From: Polynucleobacter finlandensis
GTDB taxonomy: Bacteria; Pseudomonadota; Gammaproteobacteria; Burkholderiales; Burkholderiaceae
Length of the DNA: 64,000 bases
Assembly: GCF_018881755.1 (NCBI RefSeq)
Contig: NZ_JACVPS010000008.1
Span: 49,067-113,066 of the forward strand
Direction: 5' to 3'
The translations under genes were made by a program, and so were the position numbers. The notes beneath the pieces were generated by a model, which was not told the origin of the DNA, did not search any database, and saw only the letters and a list, made by a program, of their open reading frames with translations. Shown here piece by piece: positions 45,032-54,873 of the stretch (positions are counted from its first letter, which is position 1; every line of letters begins with the position of its first letter).

Positions 45032-45292
45032 TTACTGCTGTGCGGCTTCAGCCTTTTTTGCCTTCTTCTTTGCTTTTTTCTCAGCTTTCTTCTTCGCTTT
45101 TTTATCTTTCTTAGCCTGCTTCTGAGCGCTCTTATCAGCAGCTTTATCTGGCTGAGCGGCAGGAGCAGCCGCAGGGGCAGCAACTGGTGCTGAGGCTGGC
45201 GCAGGGTCAGCAGCCATCACCGAGATTGGAGATAGGCCAATCGTGGCGGATACCAGGGTGGCTAAGCTTAAACGTACGAAACGAGAAATCAT
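45032..45292 (-). CDS. Small exported Lys/Ala-rich protein
   Basis: An 86-residue exported protein. GGAGAATTTG precedes the ATG at 45292. The signal peptide ends near SVMAADP, followed by an Ala/Pro-rich linker and a tail made of Lys-Lys-Ala repeats (KKKAEKKAKKKAKKAEAA). The function is unknown; the tail could bind nucleic acid, polyphosphate or anionic envelope polymers. The longer open frame to 45421 crosses the divergent promoter. Confidence 0.72.
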   Translation of the reverse strand: MISRFVRLSLATLVSATIGLSPISVMAADPAPASAPVAAPAAAPAAQPDKAADKSAQKQAKKDKKAKKKAEKKAKKKAKKAEAAQQ

Positions 45293-45382
45293 CAAATTCT
45301 CCAATTGGGTTTGTGGATAATTAAATAATACCCAAGAATTTAGCAAAAATGCTTTTTTCAACAATTCAATTTGAGCGCTGCC

Positions 45383-46033
45383 ATGACCAATTTCCCAAAA
45401 GATATCTATACCGAACCACAAGGCTACTCAATTGATACCCTAAAAAATCTAGGGCCCCTGACCCGCATGGCTGGAATTTGGGAAGGAGCGCGAGGGTTAG
45501 ACGTAAAACCAAAGGCAGAAGGTCCAAAAAAACAGGCCTATATTGAGCGCATAGAACTACAACCTATTGACCCTCAAACCAATGGCCCACAATTGCTTTA
45601 TGGCTTGAGGTATCACACCCACATCACCAAGCCAGATCAAATCAAGACATACCATGATCAAGTTGGCTACTGGTTGTGGGAGCCGGCAACTGAAACCGTT
45701 ACTCATACCCTCACTATTCCTCGCGGAATGATTGCCATGGCATCGGGCCAAACCGCGGCGACTGCCAATCAATTTGAACTCGTTGCCAGAGCTGATAACC
45801 CAACATCGGGAATCTCTTCAAATCCTTTTTTAGAATATGCATTCAAGACGATTGAATATCGTATTCAAGTTTGTTATTTAGACGATGGAACTTGGTCCTA
45901 TAGCCAAGATACCATCATGATGATTAAAGGAAGTGCTGAGCCCTTTCATCACAAAGACAATAACCTTCTCATGAAAGTCGGTGAGCCAACGCCAAATCCC
46001 CTAGCCTTAGAGGCAATAAAAAAGCCATCCTAG
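45383..46033 (+). CDS. FABP-like haem-binding-domain protein (nitrobindin-like)
   Basis: A 216-residue protein with a fatty-acid-binding-like beta-barrel (DUF1794/nitrobindin type). GIWEGARGLDVKP matches the first strand; YGLRYHTHITKPDQ and TETVTHTLTIPRG come next. Relatives bind haem through a C-terminal His; here candidates include residues in EPFHHKDNN. A role in nitric oxide or peroxynitrite handling is inferred. The ATG at 45383 is used; a TTG at 45371 also exists. The stop lies within the terminator hairpin. Confidence 0.8.
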   Translation: MTNFPKDIYTEPQGYSIDTLKNLGPLTRMAGIWEGARGLDVKPKAEGPKKQAYIERIELQPIDPQTNGPQLLYGLRYHTHITKPDQIKTYHDQVGYWLWEPATETVTHTLTIPRGMIAMASGQTAATANQFELVARADNPTSGISSNPFLEYAFKTIEYRIQVCYLDDGTWSYSQDTIMMIKGSAEPFHHKDNNLLMKVGEPTPNPLALEAIKKPS

Positions 46034-46045
46034 GATGGCTTTTTA
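46017..46045. terminator. Terminator hairpin containing a stop codon
   Basis: AAAAAAGCCATCC pairs with GGATGGCTTTTT around TA. The TAG stop of the FABP-like gene falls inside the stem. It acts for both convergent genes. Confidence 0.88.
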
Positions 46046-46063
46046 TGTGTGGCTTGCAATTGC

Positions 46064-47212
46064 TTAGGCTGGCTGCGCCTCAACTTCAGTAATCTTTTCT
46101 AAAGCTGTTGCAAGGTGATCGACCGTGCGATCAACGTGTGCCAACTTCTCAAGACCAAATAAGCCAATCCGGAAAGTGCGGAAATCTGGACGTTCATCGC
46201 ATTGCAATGGAACACCAGCAGCAGTCTGCAGACCTAAGGCAATAAACTTCTTACCTGACTGAATATCAGCATCCTTGGTGTAACTTACCACTACGCCAGG
46301 AGCCTGAAAGCCCTTAGCGGAAACGGATGGGTAGCCTTTAGATACCAGCAAGGCACGAACCTTGTCGCCTAACTCTTGTTGCTTTTGCTTCAGAGCTGCA
46401 AAGCCTAATGACTGAGTTTCTTTCATGGTGTTACGCAAAATCTTTAGAGCGTCCGTTGGCATGGTGGTGTGATAAACATGCCCGCCCTTTTCATAAGCTT
46501 CCATGATTTGGAGCCATTTTTTAAGATCCATGGAGAAGCTGCTGCTTTGCGTAGATTCAATATGCTCGCGCGCTCTTTCACCCATAGCAATCAAAGCGCA
46601 GCAAGGGGAGCTACTCCAACCTTTTTGTGGTGCAGTGATTAATACATCAACATTGCATGCCTTCATGTCAACCCACATCGCACCAGATGCGATGCAATCC
46701 AAAACAAACAGACCGCCAACTGAACGCACAGCATCACCAACAGCTTTGAGGTAATCGTCTGGCAGAATAATTCCGGCAGAGGTTTCAACGTGCGGCGCAA
46801 ATACTACGGCTGGCTTTTCTTTTTTGATGAAGGCAACAACTTCTTCAATTGGTGCTGGAGCAAATACACCTTGAGTAGAAGCATCTAATTGCTTACCCTT
46901 CAGAACTGTGACGTCTTGAGTGATATGGGCTAAATCAAAAATTTGTGTCCAGCGATAACTGAACCAGCCATTACGCAACACCAAGCATTTTTGATTGTTG
47001 GCAAATTGACGAGCAACTGCCTCCATACCAAAAGTACCGCTACCGGGAACAATCACAGCAGAGCTTGCGTTGTATGCATCCTTTAAGACGCTAGAAATAT
47101 CTACCATCACTTTTTTGAACTCTACAGACATGTGGTTCAAGGAGCGATCGGTGTAAACAACCGAGAACTCTAAAAGTCCGTCTGGATCAATATTGGGAAG
47201 TAAGCCTGGCAT
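46064..47212 (-). CDS. Class V aminotransferase (PLP)
   Basis: A 382-residue PLP enzyme of fold type I, class V. The Schiff-base lysine is Lys197 in TAPQKGWSS, with Asp172 in VLDCIASG binding the PLP ring nitrogen. PGSGTFGMEAVARQF and the C-terminal RIGLFGLEKL also match alanine-glyoxylate, serine-pyruvate or aspartate-type aminotransferases. The exact pair of substrates is unclear. It lies just downstream on the same strand of the Bug gene at 47266, with 53 bases between. Confidence 0.86.
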   Translation of the reverse strand: MPGLLPNIDPDGLLEFSVVYTDRSLNHMSVEFKKVMVDISSVLKDAYNASSAVIVPGSGTFGMEAVARQFANNQKCLVLRNGWFSYRWTQIFDLAHITQDVTVLKGKQLDASTQGVFAPAPIEEVVAFIKKEKPAVVFAPHVETSAGIILPDDYLKAVGDAVRSVGGLFVLDCIASGAMWVDMKACNVDVLITAPQKGWSSSPCCALIAMGERAREHIESTQSSSFSMDLKKWLQIMEAYEKGGHVYHTTMPTDALKILRNTMKETQSLGFAALKQKQQELGDKVRALLVSKGYPSVSAKGFQAPGVVVSYTKDADIQSGKKFIALGLQTAAGVPLQCDERPDFRTFRIGLFGLEKLAHVDRTVDHLATALEKITEVEAQPA

Positions 47213-47265
47213 AGTGATTTCCTAGAAATTCTGTAAATAGTCCTAAATGATACTGATTTAGTTAC

Positions 47266-48216
47266 TTATTGCACTGCAATCCGATTGTCTTTGATCAATT
47301 TGCCCCATTTAGCTTGGTCTAAGCGCAAAAAGGACACAAAATCATCGGCACTACCGCTGGCAGGGTCACTCCCCCGCTCCAACATCGCTTTCCTCAGCTT
47401 TTCCTGACTTAAGGTGACGGCAACCCCTTGGTTGAGTTTTTGTACGATTGCCTTTGGTGTGCTTGCGGGCGCAAAAAGACCAAACCATCCGACAGCACTA
47501 TAGCCCGGCAATCCGGATTCTGAGACAGTTGGAATATTGGGCAAAGCTTCAGAGCGCTTTGCTCCGGTCTGACCTAAAGCCAGCAACTTACCCGTTTCAA
47601 TTTGCGGCATCACGGTTTGTGCAGGTGCAAACATCAAGTCAATATGGCCCGCCAATAAATCTGTTAAAGCCTGACCTGTTCCCTTGTAAGGAATATGCAG
47701 TAACTCAATCCCCGCCATCGACGCAAATAATTCGCCAGATAAGTGTGAAGCTGAGCCGGCACCAGATGAGCCAAATCTCACTTTGCCAGGATTGGCTTTT
47801 GCAAAAGCAACCAGTGCTTTAATCGAGTTGATATTTAAACCAGGGTTAACCGTAACGATATAAGGAGAGGCGGATACCAAGGCCACGGGAGAAAATTGCG
47901 CGATATTCCTATCGGTTACCGCTGCCGTTGAACCCATCAACAAGGTATAGCCATCCCCTGAGGATTGCGCTACGATCTCAGCACCAATCGCCCCACTAGC
48001 CCCGGGACGATTTTCAATAATCAAAGATTGCTTCCATAACTCAGTCAGCGATGGCGCCATCAAACGAATTAAAGTATCAGCCCCGCCACCCGGTGGAAAT
48101 GGCACGATGACCTTGATAGGCTTTACAGGAAAAGAATCAATCGATTGAGCTTGCGCAGGTAAACATCCTAGCAAGCCAAACAAAAAAATTGCAGAAACCA
48201 GATATTGCCGCATCAT
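47266..48216 (-). CDS. Bug-family (TctC) periplasmic solute-binding protein
   Basis: A 316-residue Bug protein. Signal peptide RQYLVSAIFLFGLLGCLPAQ, then FPVKPIKVIVPFPPGGGADTLIRL; IIENRPGASGAIGA and HIPYKGTGQALTDL follow. The ATG at 48216 is preferred because AAGG lies five bases upstream; the frame extends to 48240, overlapping the FAH stop. It is in a leftward operon after an FAH gene; further upstream are tcuB and tcuA. The ligand may be a citrate-like tricarboxylate, by context only. Confidence 0.9.
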   Translation of the reverse strand: MMRQYLVSAIFLFGLLGCLPAQAQSIDSFPVKPIKVIVPFPPGGGADTLIRLMAPSLTELWKQSLIIENRPGASGAIGAEIVAQSSGDGYTLLMGSTAAVTDRNIAQFSPVALVSASPYIVTVNPGLNINSIKALVAFAKANPGKVRFGSSGAGSASHLSGELFASMAGIELLHIPYKGTGQALTDLLAGHIDLMFAPAQTVMPQIETGKLLALGQTGAKRSEALPNIPTVSESGLPGYSAVGWFGLFAPASTPKAIVQKLNQGVAVTLSQEKLRKAMLERGSDPASGSADDFVSFLRLDQAKWGKLIKDNRIAVQ

Positions 48217-48223
48217 CTTCGCC

Positions 48224-49162
48224 TTAGACTTCATCAACAATCGTCGTTCTTAAGGTCGAGATGCCATCGATTGAGCACTCAACCACATCGCCTGGTTTGA
48301 GATATAAATCTTCCGCATTTTCTTTACCCACCGCCACACCACCAGGCGCGCCAGTAGAAAACATATCACCAGCTTCGATAGGGATAAAACGTGAGAAATG
48401 CTCCAAAATATCGGAGATCTTCCAAATTTGATCTTGTGTATTAACGCGCATGCGCTCTTCTCCATTGACGGAGCAAGTCATCCACAAATCATAGACATCC
48501 GGAATCTCATCAATCGTCACAATCTCAGGTCCAAGCGGCCCAAAGCCAGGGATATTCTTTCCGGTCCAAAAGCGTGAACCAGAAGCAACTTCGCGTAACT
48601 GCAAGTCACGGCAAGTCAGGTCATTCAGAATGGTGACACCAGCGACATAGCTCATGGCCTCATCTTTTTTAGCGCCTAGCGCGCGCTTACCCATCACAAA
48701 AACCAATTCCGGCTCGTAATCCAGACGGGTAATGCCTTTTGGACGAACCACTTTTGCCTCGTGCCCAGAAAGACAGGAGTTCAACTTAATAAATGAAGTG
48801 GGCTCTTGAGGAATTTCTTTAATCAGGTTGGTGCGCTTGAGCTCCTCCAAATGTGTACGGTAATTTTTACCTACACAAAGAAACTTTTCGGCATCCATGA
48901 TCGGCGGTAAATACGTAATGCTCGAAGCCTGCAACAACAATGGGGGAGCAGATTCTGGAATCGTTTTAACCCAAGCCTTCGCCTGCTCCATCACCTTGCT
49001 GCCGGCACGTAAAAAATCTCTCATCCCCACTGGAAAATCTTTGATGCCTTGTGATTGAGCAACATCACTAAATGGTAAAACTAAGTCTCCCGATAAATTG
49101 GGAATTCTGGCGCCGATTTCAGGGGTGGATGATCCGCTGCGGGTAAATGTAATGAGTCTCAT
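48224..49162 (-). CDS. FAH-family hydrolase
   Basis: A 312-residue cytoplasmic FAH-family protein. LCVGKNYRTHLEELKR, DYEPELVFVMGKRALG, NDLTCRDLQLREVASG and STGAPGGVAVGKEN are the active-site segments; the last differs from the usual GTPxGVG (APGGVA). The Glu pair and Asp for metal binding are kept. It is seven bases upstream of the Bug gene, so uptake and hydrolysis of the same acid is likely. The substrate is unknown. Confidence 0.83.
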   Translation of the reverse strand: MRLITFTRSGSSTPEIGARIPNLSGDLVLPFSDVAQSQGIKDFPVGMRDFLRAGSKVMEQAKAWVKTIPESAPPLLLQASSITYLPPIMDAEKFLCVGKNYRTHLEELKRTNLIKEIPQEPTSFIKLNSCLSGHEAKVVRPKGITRLDYEPELVFVMGKRALGAKKDEAMSYVAGVTILNDLTCRDLQLREVASGSRFWTGKNIPGFGPLGPEIVTIDEIPDVYDLWMTCSVNGEERMRVNTQDQIWKISDILEHFSRFIPIEAGDMFSTGAPGGVAVGKENAEDLYLKPGDVVECSIDGISTLRTTIVDEV

Positions 49163-49202
49163 ATTTTTTAGGTTTTATATTGAAGTAGTGAAAATGGAAA
49201 AC

Positions 49203-50348
49203 TTATTCTGAGCCAAACAGCGCATTATTTTTCTGGCGCTTTTCGACTGAATTTTTGAGTAAAGCAGCAATTCGGTAAAAACCGTGCCCGAACTTTCCGT
49301 AAGGCATCGTCAGGAAAAAGGCCATAACGAATCCAAGATGAATTGCCAGCATGATCGCCATAGAGGCAGTGTCACGATATGCCAGCAAGGCTAAACCAGA
49401 CGCACTGATACAGAACAGCAAAATAATGAATGCCCTATCCATGGGTTTTTGTGTCGCATCACCGTGCTCTGCATTGCGCCTGAGATTTAAGTACAGCAAG
49501 CCAGCAGGACCAATCAGTAAACCAATACCGCCCACTGTACCCAGAAGCACAGGAAGACTAGTCAATGCATAAGGCGCGTGTAGATCCAATAAGTAGTGAT
49601 AGAGCGTCGCTACTGAAGTAGCCGCAAAGCAAAACATAAATCCATAAAAGGTGAAATGGTGAAAGCGTTTACGCCAGAGTGAAAAAGCATCATCCTCGTT
49701 ATTGCAGCCATCTCCATGGCCGCCGCCAAGATACTTCAAAGTCAGCGCATCATGTGTCGCCTCAGCAGCAGCCGCACCTGAGATATTTCCATCGGAGATT
49801 TGTCTCCAGAAAGAAAACACCCCAACACTTAATGCCAGTAAGGCAAAAGCAAATACCGACCCAAACATCAAAGCCAAAGTGTTGTGAGAAAAGATTGCGT
49901 AAAAATTACCGTTGAATGGGCTGGAGACAAGATTGCCATTCATCCACAACGTCAGTAGCAAGAATGCAGTTAAAGATATGGAAGTGGCTAAGACCGTCGT
50001 CAAGCCATTCTTCTGATAGAGAGAGCCAAATGACTTAGGCCACGCATAGGTTATGTAGGTGTCTTTGCGGACCTGCGCCATTACTTGAGGAATGTTCACT
50101 CCAAACTCATGAGGAGGAGCATATTGACAGGCATGCAAACAGGCGCCGCAGTTATGGCAAAGATTGGCTAAGTAGTTCATATCAGCCACATTGAAATCAA
50201 TCCTGCGAGTCATCGCTGGAAAGACTGCACAGAAGCCTTCACAATAGCGACAGGCATTACAGATCTGCAACATGCGCGCAGCTTCAGCCTCAGGAGAGCC
50301 CGATGCTAGGACTGTAGCTTCTTGAATCAGTTCTTTAAGTGCTTGCAT
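49203..50348 (-). CDS. tcuB: Tricarballylate utilisation membrane Fe-S protein
   Basis: A 381-residue protein that reoxidises the flavin of TcuA and passes electrons to quinone. Two 4Fe-4S clusters are carried by [15 protein letters not shown] and [16 protein letters not shown] (about residues 30-75). About six helices follow, with His residues suited to haem b. It overlaps tcuA by 14 bases, showing coupled translation. The tcuC permease gene is absent; Bug at 47266 or the DMT transporter downstream may supply uptake. Confidence 0.9.
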   Translation of the reverse strand: MQALKELIQEATVLASGSPEAEAARMLQICNACRYCEGFCAVFPAMTRRIDFNVADMNYLANLCHNCGACLHACQYAPPHEFGVNIPQVMAQVRKDTYITYAWPKSFGSLYQKNGLTTVLATSISLTAFLLLTLWMNGNLVSSPFNGNFYAIFSHNTLALMFGSVFAFALLALSVGVFSFWRQISDGNISGAAAAEATHDALTLKYLGGGHGDGCNNEDDAFSLWRKRFHHFTFYGFMFCFAATSVATLYHYLLDLHAPYALTSLPVLLGTVGGIGLLIGPAGLLYLNLRRNAEHGDATQKPMDRAFIILLFCISASGLALLAYRDTASMAIMLAIHLGFVMAFFLTMPYGKFGHGFYRIAALLKNSVEKRQKNNALFGSE

Positions 50349-51759
50349 GTGTTACATCCCGATGACGAAGAGCGAATTGTGCTGCCTGCGCTGCTTGCGT
50401 TCCTGCAATCCTGCCAAATGCTGTCCCAATCGCCATACCAATTCCTGCTGCATAGCCTTTTCCTAAAACATTGCCAGCCATCATTTCACCGGCGACAAAT
50501 AGGTTATCGCTTGGTTTTCCACCAAAATGTACTTCTGCCCTATCGGTGGTCTTCAGTCCAAGATAAGTAAAAGTCACGCCAGGTCGCAAAATATATCCAT
50601 AGAACGGTCCGGTATCGATAGGAAGTGCCCAGTGAGTCTTAGCGGGCTCCAAGCCATTGGTATGGCAATCATCCATGATCGTGTGATCAAAAGTGCCCGC
50701 CTGACAAGCAGCGTTATATTCCTGAATCGTTTTCAGCAGAGCCCCTCTGTCCAGACCCAACATGTCCGCCAACTCTTCCAGGGTATCCGCCTTATCCCCT
50801 GGAAATACTGGAGGCATAAATCTACCCAATACTTTTGAATCAATAATGGAATATCCAATCTGACCTGGTTGATGGGCTACTAACCTTCCCCAAAACGCAT
50901 ACCGCTTTGGCCAAAAATCTTCACCTTCATCAGAAAAACGTTCGGCATTCTTGTTAACGACGATTCCGAAAGAGACGCAATCGACGCGCGTACAGATTCC
51001 ACCGTCGTATAGTGGTGCTCTCGCATCGACTGCCACCATGTGCGCTTGAGTTGCATCGCTCACAGAATCCGCACCCATCTCAATTAATTGCTTTAATAGC
51101 ACGCCCTTGTTATATCGCGTGCCCCGAATCAAAAAATTATCAGCTGGCGCTTCACCAAACTCGTTGATACCCCAAGCCTCTTTTAACCACTCGCGATTCG
51201 ATTCAAAGCCACCGGCAGCCAATACGCAAGACCTAGCTTCGATGCGCTCATTGCCAACGTAAGCCGCTAAAAATGTTCCATCCTGAATATCTAAGGAAGT
51301 GACTGTAGCGTCGTAACGAATCTTGACTCCCAGCTTTTCGGCACTCCGGTAATAGGCATTTACTAAAGCCTTGCCACCACCCATAAAAAAGGCGTTGGTT
51401 CTGGATAAATTGAGCGTGCCAGACAATGGCGGCTGAAATCTCACGCCGTGTTTTTGCATCCAAGCGCGACACTGGGAAGATGCACGAATGGTCAAGCGTG
51501 CTAACTTTTCATCTGTAATGCCGCCGGTAACCTTCATTACATCCTGCCAATATTCCTCTTCAGGGTAGGCCTCACTCATCACATCTTCAGGCGCATCATG
51601 CATTGAACGAATATTGCGAGTATGCGCAGAATTTCCGCCGCGCCATTCTTTGGGTGCTGACTCTAAAAGCAAAACAGTAGCGCCCGCTTCTTTGGCCATT
51701 AAAGCGGCACAAAGAGCAGCATTTCCGCCACCGATCACAAGAACATCAAACATAGTCAA
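50335..51759 (-). CDS. tcuA: FAD-dependent tricarballylate dehydrogenase
   Basis: A 474-residue flavoprotein that oxidises tricarballylate to cis-aconitate. [20 protein letters not shown] binds [19 protein letters not shown] and [19 protein letters not shown] fit the fumarate reductase/TcuA family; the substrate-side [19 protein letters not shown] and [16 protein letters not shown] close the protein. It is the first gene of the leftward tcuA-tcuB unit. Citrate-like acids are alternative substrates in relatives. Confidence 0.9.
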   Translation of the reverse strand: MTMFDVLVIGGGNAALCAALMAKEAGATVLLLESAPKEWRGGNSAHTRNIRSMHDAPEDVMSEAYPEEEYWQDVMKVTGGITDEKLARLTIRASSQCRAWMQKHGVRFQPPLSGTLNLSRTNAFFMGGGKALVNAYYRSAEKLGVKIRYDATVTSLDIQDGTFLAAYVGNERIEARSCVLAAGGFESNREWLKEAWGINEFGEAPADNFLIRGTRYNKGVLLKQLIEMGADSVSDATQAHMVAVDARAPLYDGGICTRVDCVSFGIVVNKNAERFSDEGEDFWPKRYAFWGRLVAHQPGQIGYSIIDSKVLGRFMPPVFPGDKADTLEELADMLGLDRGALLKTIQEYNAACQAGTFDHTIMDDCHTNGLEPAKTHWALPIDTGPFYGYILRPGVTFTYLGLKTTDRAEVHFGGKPSDNLFVAGEMMAGNVLGKGYAAGIGMAIGTAFGRIAGTQAAQAAQFALRHRDVTHAST

Positions 51760-51832
51760 CCTAAAAATATTAGAAGCAAAATTCAGAAAAAATAACTGTA
51801 AAGCTTTTTTCTATTTAATTCCTAGACGTGGA

Positions 51833-52756
51833 TCAAGATGCCTTTACTTGGCTGGCCCTAGATTTGGTGGATGACACCACAATACCGGTAACAATTAACG
51901 CAAAAGCCAGCCCGTGATAAAGCCTTGGGGGTTCCCTTAGCATTGCTGCTGATAACAGGGCAGTAAACAACGGGATGAGGTTGGCAAAAAATGCGGCTAC
52001 GGTAGGCCCAGCACCATTCACACCCAATCCCCAGCAGCGGTAGGCGATCAAAGACGGTCCGACTGCTACAAATAAAATAACAGCGGCAGTAAATACATTC
52101 AGTTCTAGGTGAGCATAGCCACCGGCGATCTCAAAACCATCAAAGAATAATGTCCATAACAAACCTACTAATACCTGGGCCATCAAAAAATCCGCCCAAG
52201 GCCACTGACGTTCAGTACTTTGACCTGGACGACTGAGCATCCAGCTATAGGTCGCCCATAAGATCGTAGCAAGCATGATCAGAAGATCACCCACAACCAA
52301 TTCCATCGAAAATAGTGTTGAAGGCTCGCCTCTGGTCAATACCACCGTTACACCAATCAGGGAGACAACAGCACCAATGAGCTGTAGCAAGGTGGGTCGG
52401 ACTTTATAAAATACTGCCCCAATCAATAACATCCAAATTGGCATGCTGGCCCCAATCAAAGTGACATTGATGGGGGTAGAAGTTTGCAGGGCGAGATAAA
52501 GAAGGACGTTATAACTACCGACCCCAAAAAGTCCTAGCAATAAAAAACGCGTCTTGTTTTGCCAGAGTGCACTATCGCGCTTAAAGATGCGCCAGCCAAA
52601 AGGCAGCAAGATCAAGGCGGCCAATCCCCATCGAACTGCGCTCAAGGTAATTGGCGAAACGCTCCCAACTAGAAGACGTCCGGCAATAGCATTTCCGGCC
52701 CAGAGTGCTGTGGCAACAACTAAATAGAAAATAGTAGCTAAATTAAGCTGAAACAT
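51833..52756 (-). CDS. DMT-family (EamA) transporter
   Basis: A 307-residue transporter with ten predicted helices in two EamA repeats. ALWAGNAIAGRLLVG and LSAVRWGLAALILLPFGW are the usual first-repeat segments. The start at 52756 is a choice: the frame extends to 52882 but that part is hydrophilic and lies in the promoter region of the divergent gene at 52898. It lies upstream of tcuA on the same strand. The substrate is unknown. Confidence 0.85.
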   Translation of the reverse strand: MFQLNLATIFYLVVATALWAGNAIAGRLLVGSVSPITLSAVRWGLAALILLPFGWRIFKRDSALWQNKTRFLLLGLFGVGSYNVLLYLALQTSTPINVTLIGASMPIWMLLIGAVFYKVRPTLLQLIGAVVSLIGVTVVLTRGEPSTLFSMELVVGDLLIMLATILWATYSWMLSRPGQSTERQWPWADFLMAQVLVGLLWTLFFDGFEIAGGYAHLELNVFTAAVILFVAVGPSLIAYRCWGLGVNGAGPTVAAFFANLIPLFTALLSAAMLREPPRLYHGLAFALIVTGIVVSSTKSRASQVKAS

Positions 52757-52897
52757 TGGAAGGTATTGAACAAGGAGGAAATCAAGGCCCCAGTTAGGGA
52801 CTACCCTCCTATTGTAGAAACAAATGCCTGGTATTGCTAAGATAGAGCTTAAATAGGTCAGAGTCTTCATAAATGACCTCAAATCGAAGGATAAAAC

Positions 52898-54043
52898 GTG
52901 GCAATCATTACCAACATTGAAGACCTACGGGTACTTCATCAAAAGCGTACCCCCAGGATGTTTTATGACTATGCCGACTCTGGCTCCTGGACTGAATCCA
53001 CCTACCGAGCAAACGAATCTGATTTTCAAAAAATCAAGTTGCGCCAACGTGTCGCTGTTGATATGACAAATCGCACCACCAGAACAAAGATGATTGGTGA
53101 AGACGTTGCGATGCCAGTAGCATTAGCCCCAACTGGCCTGACTGGTATGCAACATGCCGACGGCGAAATCCTAGCAGCCCGAGCAGCTGAAAAATTCGGC
53201 GTCCCGTTTTGCTTATCCACGATGAGCATCTGCTCTATTGAAGACGTCGCGGAGCGTACGACCAAGCCATTTTGGTTTCAGCTCTATGTCATGAAAGACC
53301 GTGGCTTTATTGAGCGCTTAATTGAAAGAGCCAAAGTGGCGAAGTGTTCGGCACTGATGTTGACATTGGATTTACAAATTTTGGGTCAACGCAATAAGGA
53401 TCTCAAGAATGGTCTATCAGCACCACCAAAACTGACCATTGCGAATATGTTCAATATGGCTACTAAGCCACGTTGGTGTCTAGGTATGGCTATGACACCT
53501 CGCAGAACTTTTCGCAATATCGTGGGGCATGCCACAGGCGTGGGCAATATGTCTTCCCTCTCCTCTTGGACAGCAGAACAATTTGATCCGGGCTTGAACT
53601 GGGGTGATGTGGAATGGATCAAAAAGCTATGGGGCGGTAAGCTCATTATTAAAGGCATCTTGGATGCTGAAGATGCTCGTTTAGCTGCCAACTCTGGTGC
53701 AGATGCCATGATTGTTTCCAACCACGGTGGGCGTCAACTAGATGGCGCCGTTTCTAGCATTCAGGCACTTCCTGGCATTGTGGATGCAGTTGGCAAGGAT
53801 ATTGAAGTATGGATGGATGGCGGCATCCGCTCTGGACAGGATGTTTTAAAAGCATGGGCTCTTGGAGCGCGTGGCACGATGATTGGTCGACCCTTCCTAT
53901 ATGGCTTGGGTGCCATGGGAGAAGCTGGCGTGACGAAATGTCTGGAATTGATTCACAATGAGCTAGATATCACTATGGCTTTTACGGGTCACCGCGATAT
54001 TCAGAACGTTACTAAAGATATTTTGTATCCAGGAACTTTTTAA
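52898..54043 (+). CDS. FMN-dependent alpha-hydroxyacid dehydrogenase (LldD-like)
   Basis: A 381-residue FMN enzyme that oxidises L-lactate or a related alpha-hydroxyacid. The start is GTG with AAGGA seven bases upstream. Key segments are MFYDYADSGSWTESTYRAN, PVALAPTGLTGM, FQLYVMKDRG and VSNHGGRQLDG (catalytic His and Arg). WMDGGIRSGQDVLKA and MIGRPFLYGLG bind FMN phosphate. It is probably membrane-associated and passes electrons to quinone. No lldP or lldR is near. Confidence 0.88.
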   Translation: MAIITNIEDLRVLHQKRTPRMFYDYADSGSWTESTYRANESDFQKIKLRQRVAVDMTNRTTRTKMIGEDVAMPVALAPTGLTGMQHADGEILAARAAEKFGVPFCLSTMSICSIEDVAERTTKPFWFQLYVMKDRGFIERLIERAKVAKCSALMLTLDLQILGQRNKDLKNGLSAPPKLTIANMFNMATKPRWCLGMAMTPRRTFRNIVGHATGVGNMSSLSSWTAEQFDPGLNWGDVEWIKKLWGGKLIIKGILDAEDARLAANSGADAMIVSNHGGRQLDGAVSSIQALPGIVDAVGKDIEVWMDGGIRSGQDVLKAWALGARGTMIGRPFLYGLGAMGEAGVTKCLELIHNELDITMAFTGHRDIQNVTKDILYPGTF

Positions 54044-54128
54044 AATTAAATACATTCTTGATCACCCCTTTGTTGCCTTTGCCTTCACTCTTATAATTTG
54101 CTCAGCATCTGTTTGGTTCGGAAATGCG

Positions 54129-54842
54129 GTGCTTAGTAAGTACCGCACTAAAGACAGTGAGACAGCTTCTGATTTGGGAATTATTCAAACGGCAACATTG
54201 ACGCTTCTCGCGCTCATCATTGGATTTACTTTCTCCATGGCCATTGATCGTCATGATCAAAGAGAGGTTCTGGAAGAGGCTGAAGCGAATGCTATTGGCA
54301 CTGAGTATCTCCGTGCCGACCTTCTTCCCGCAACTTCAGCATCGGCAATCAAAGTGCTCTTAGTTCGCTATCTTGATCAACGCATCCTGTTTTATACCGA
54401 GCAGCATCACGAGCCTCTGACAGAAATTTCCAAACGAACGGATAAGCTTGAAAATGCGCTTTGGCAGGAAGTTCTGCCAGCTGCCCGTTCACAGACCAAT
54501 GCCATGACTGCTTTAGCCGTCTCCGGTATGAATGATGTCCTCAATTCGCATGGTTACACCCAAGCTGCCTGGTGGAACCGTATCCCATTCACCGCCTGGG
54601 GACTCATGGGGGCAATCGCGATTTGCGCCAATCTCTTGGTAGGATTTGGGGCTAGGAACTTTTCGCATAATATCGCTCTCTTCATGATTTTTCCTTTTGT
54701 CATTGCAGTGTCTTTCTTTCTGATTGCAGATATTGATAGTCCAAGAGGCGGTGTCATCAGAGTAGAACCGCGTAATTTAATTCAGTTAAAAAATTCCTTA
54801 CATCAACAGAGTGCAGGCAGTCCCAGCACTTCAGAAAAATAA
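54129..54842 (+). CDS. DUF4239-like membrane protein; true start probably upstream
   Basis: From the first canonical start (GTG at 54129) the product is 237 residues, resembling DUF4239 (bestrophin-like domain) proteins: QTATLTLLALIIGFTFSMAIDRHDQREVL and EANAIGTEYLRADLLP are characteristic. Such proteins normally have an N-terminal membrane helix. Here, in the same frame upstream, the DNA reads HPFVAFAFTLIICSASVWFG, clearly such a helix, but no ATG, GTG or TTG exists there back to a stop at 53964. ATT at 54045, ten bases after AGGA, would give a 265-residue product. The function is unknown. Confidence 0.7.
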   Translation: MLSKYRTKDSETASDLGIIQTATLTLLALIIGFTFSMAIDRHDQREVLEEAEANAIGTEYLRADLLPATSASAIKVLLVRYLDQRILFYTEQHHEPLTEISKRTDKLENALWQEVLPAARSQTNAMTALAVSGMNDVLNSHGYTQAAWWNRIPFTAWGLMGAIAICANLLVGFGARNFSHNIALFMIFPFVIAVSFFLIADIDSPRGGVIRVEPRNLIQLKNSLHQQSAGSPSTSEK

Positions 54843-54873
54843 AGTGGCATAGTACTTTTTATAGGCGGTAAAA

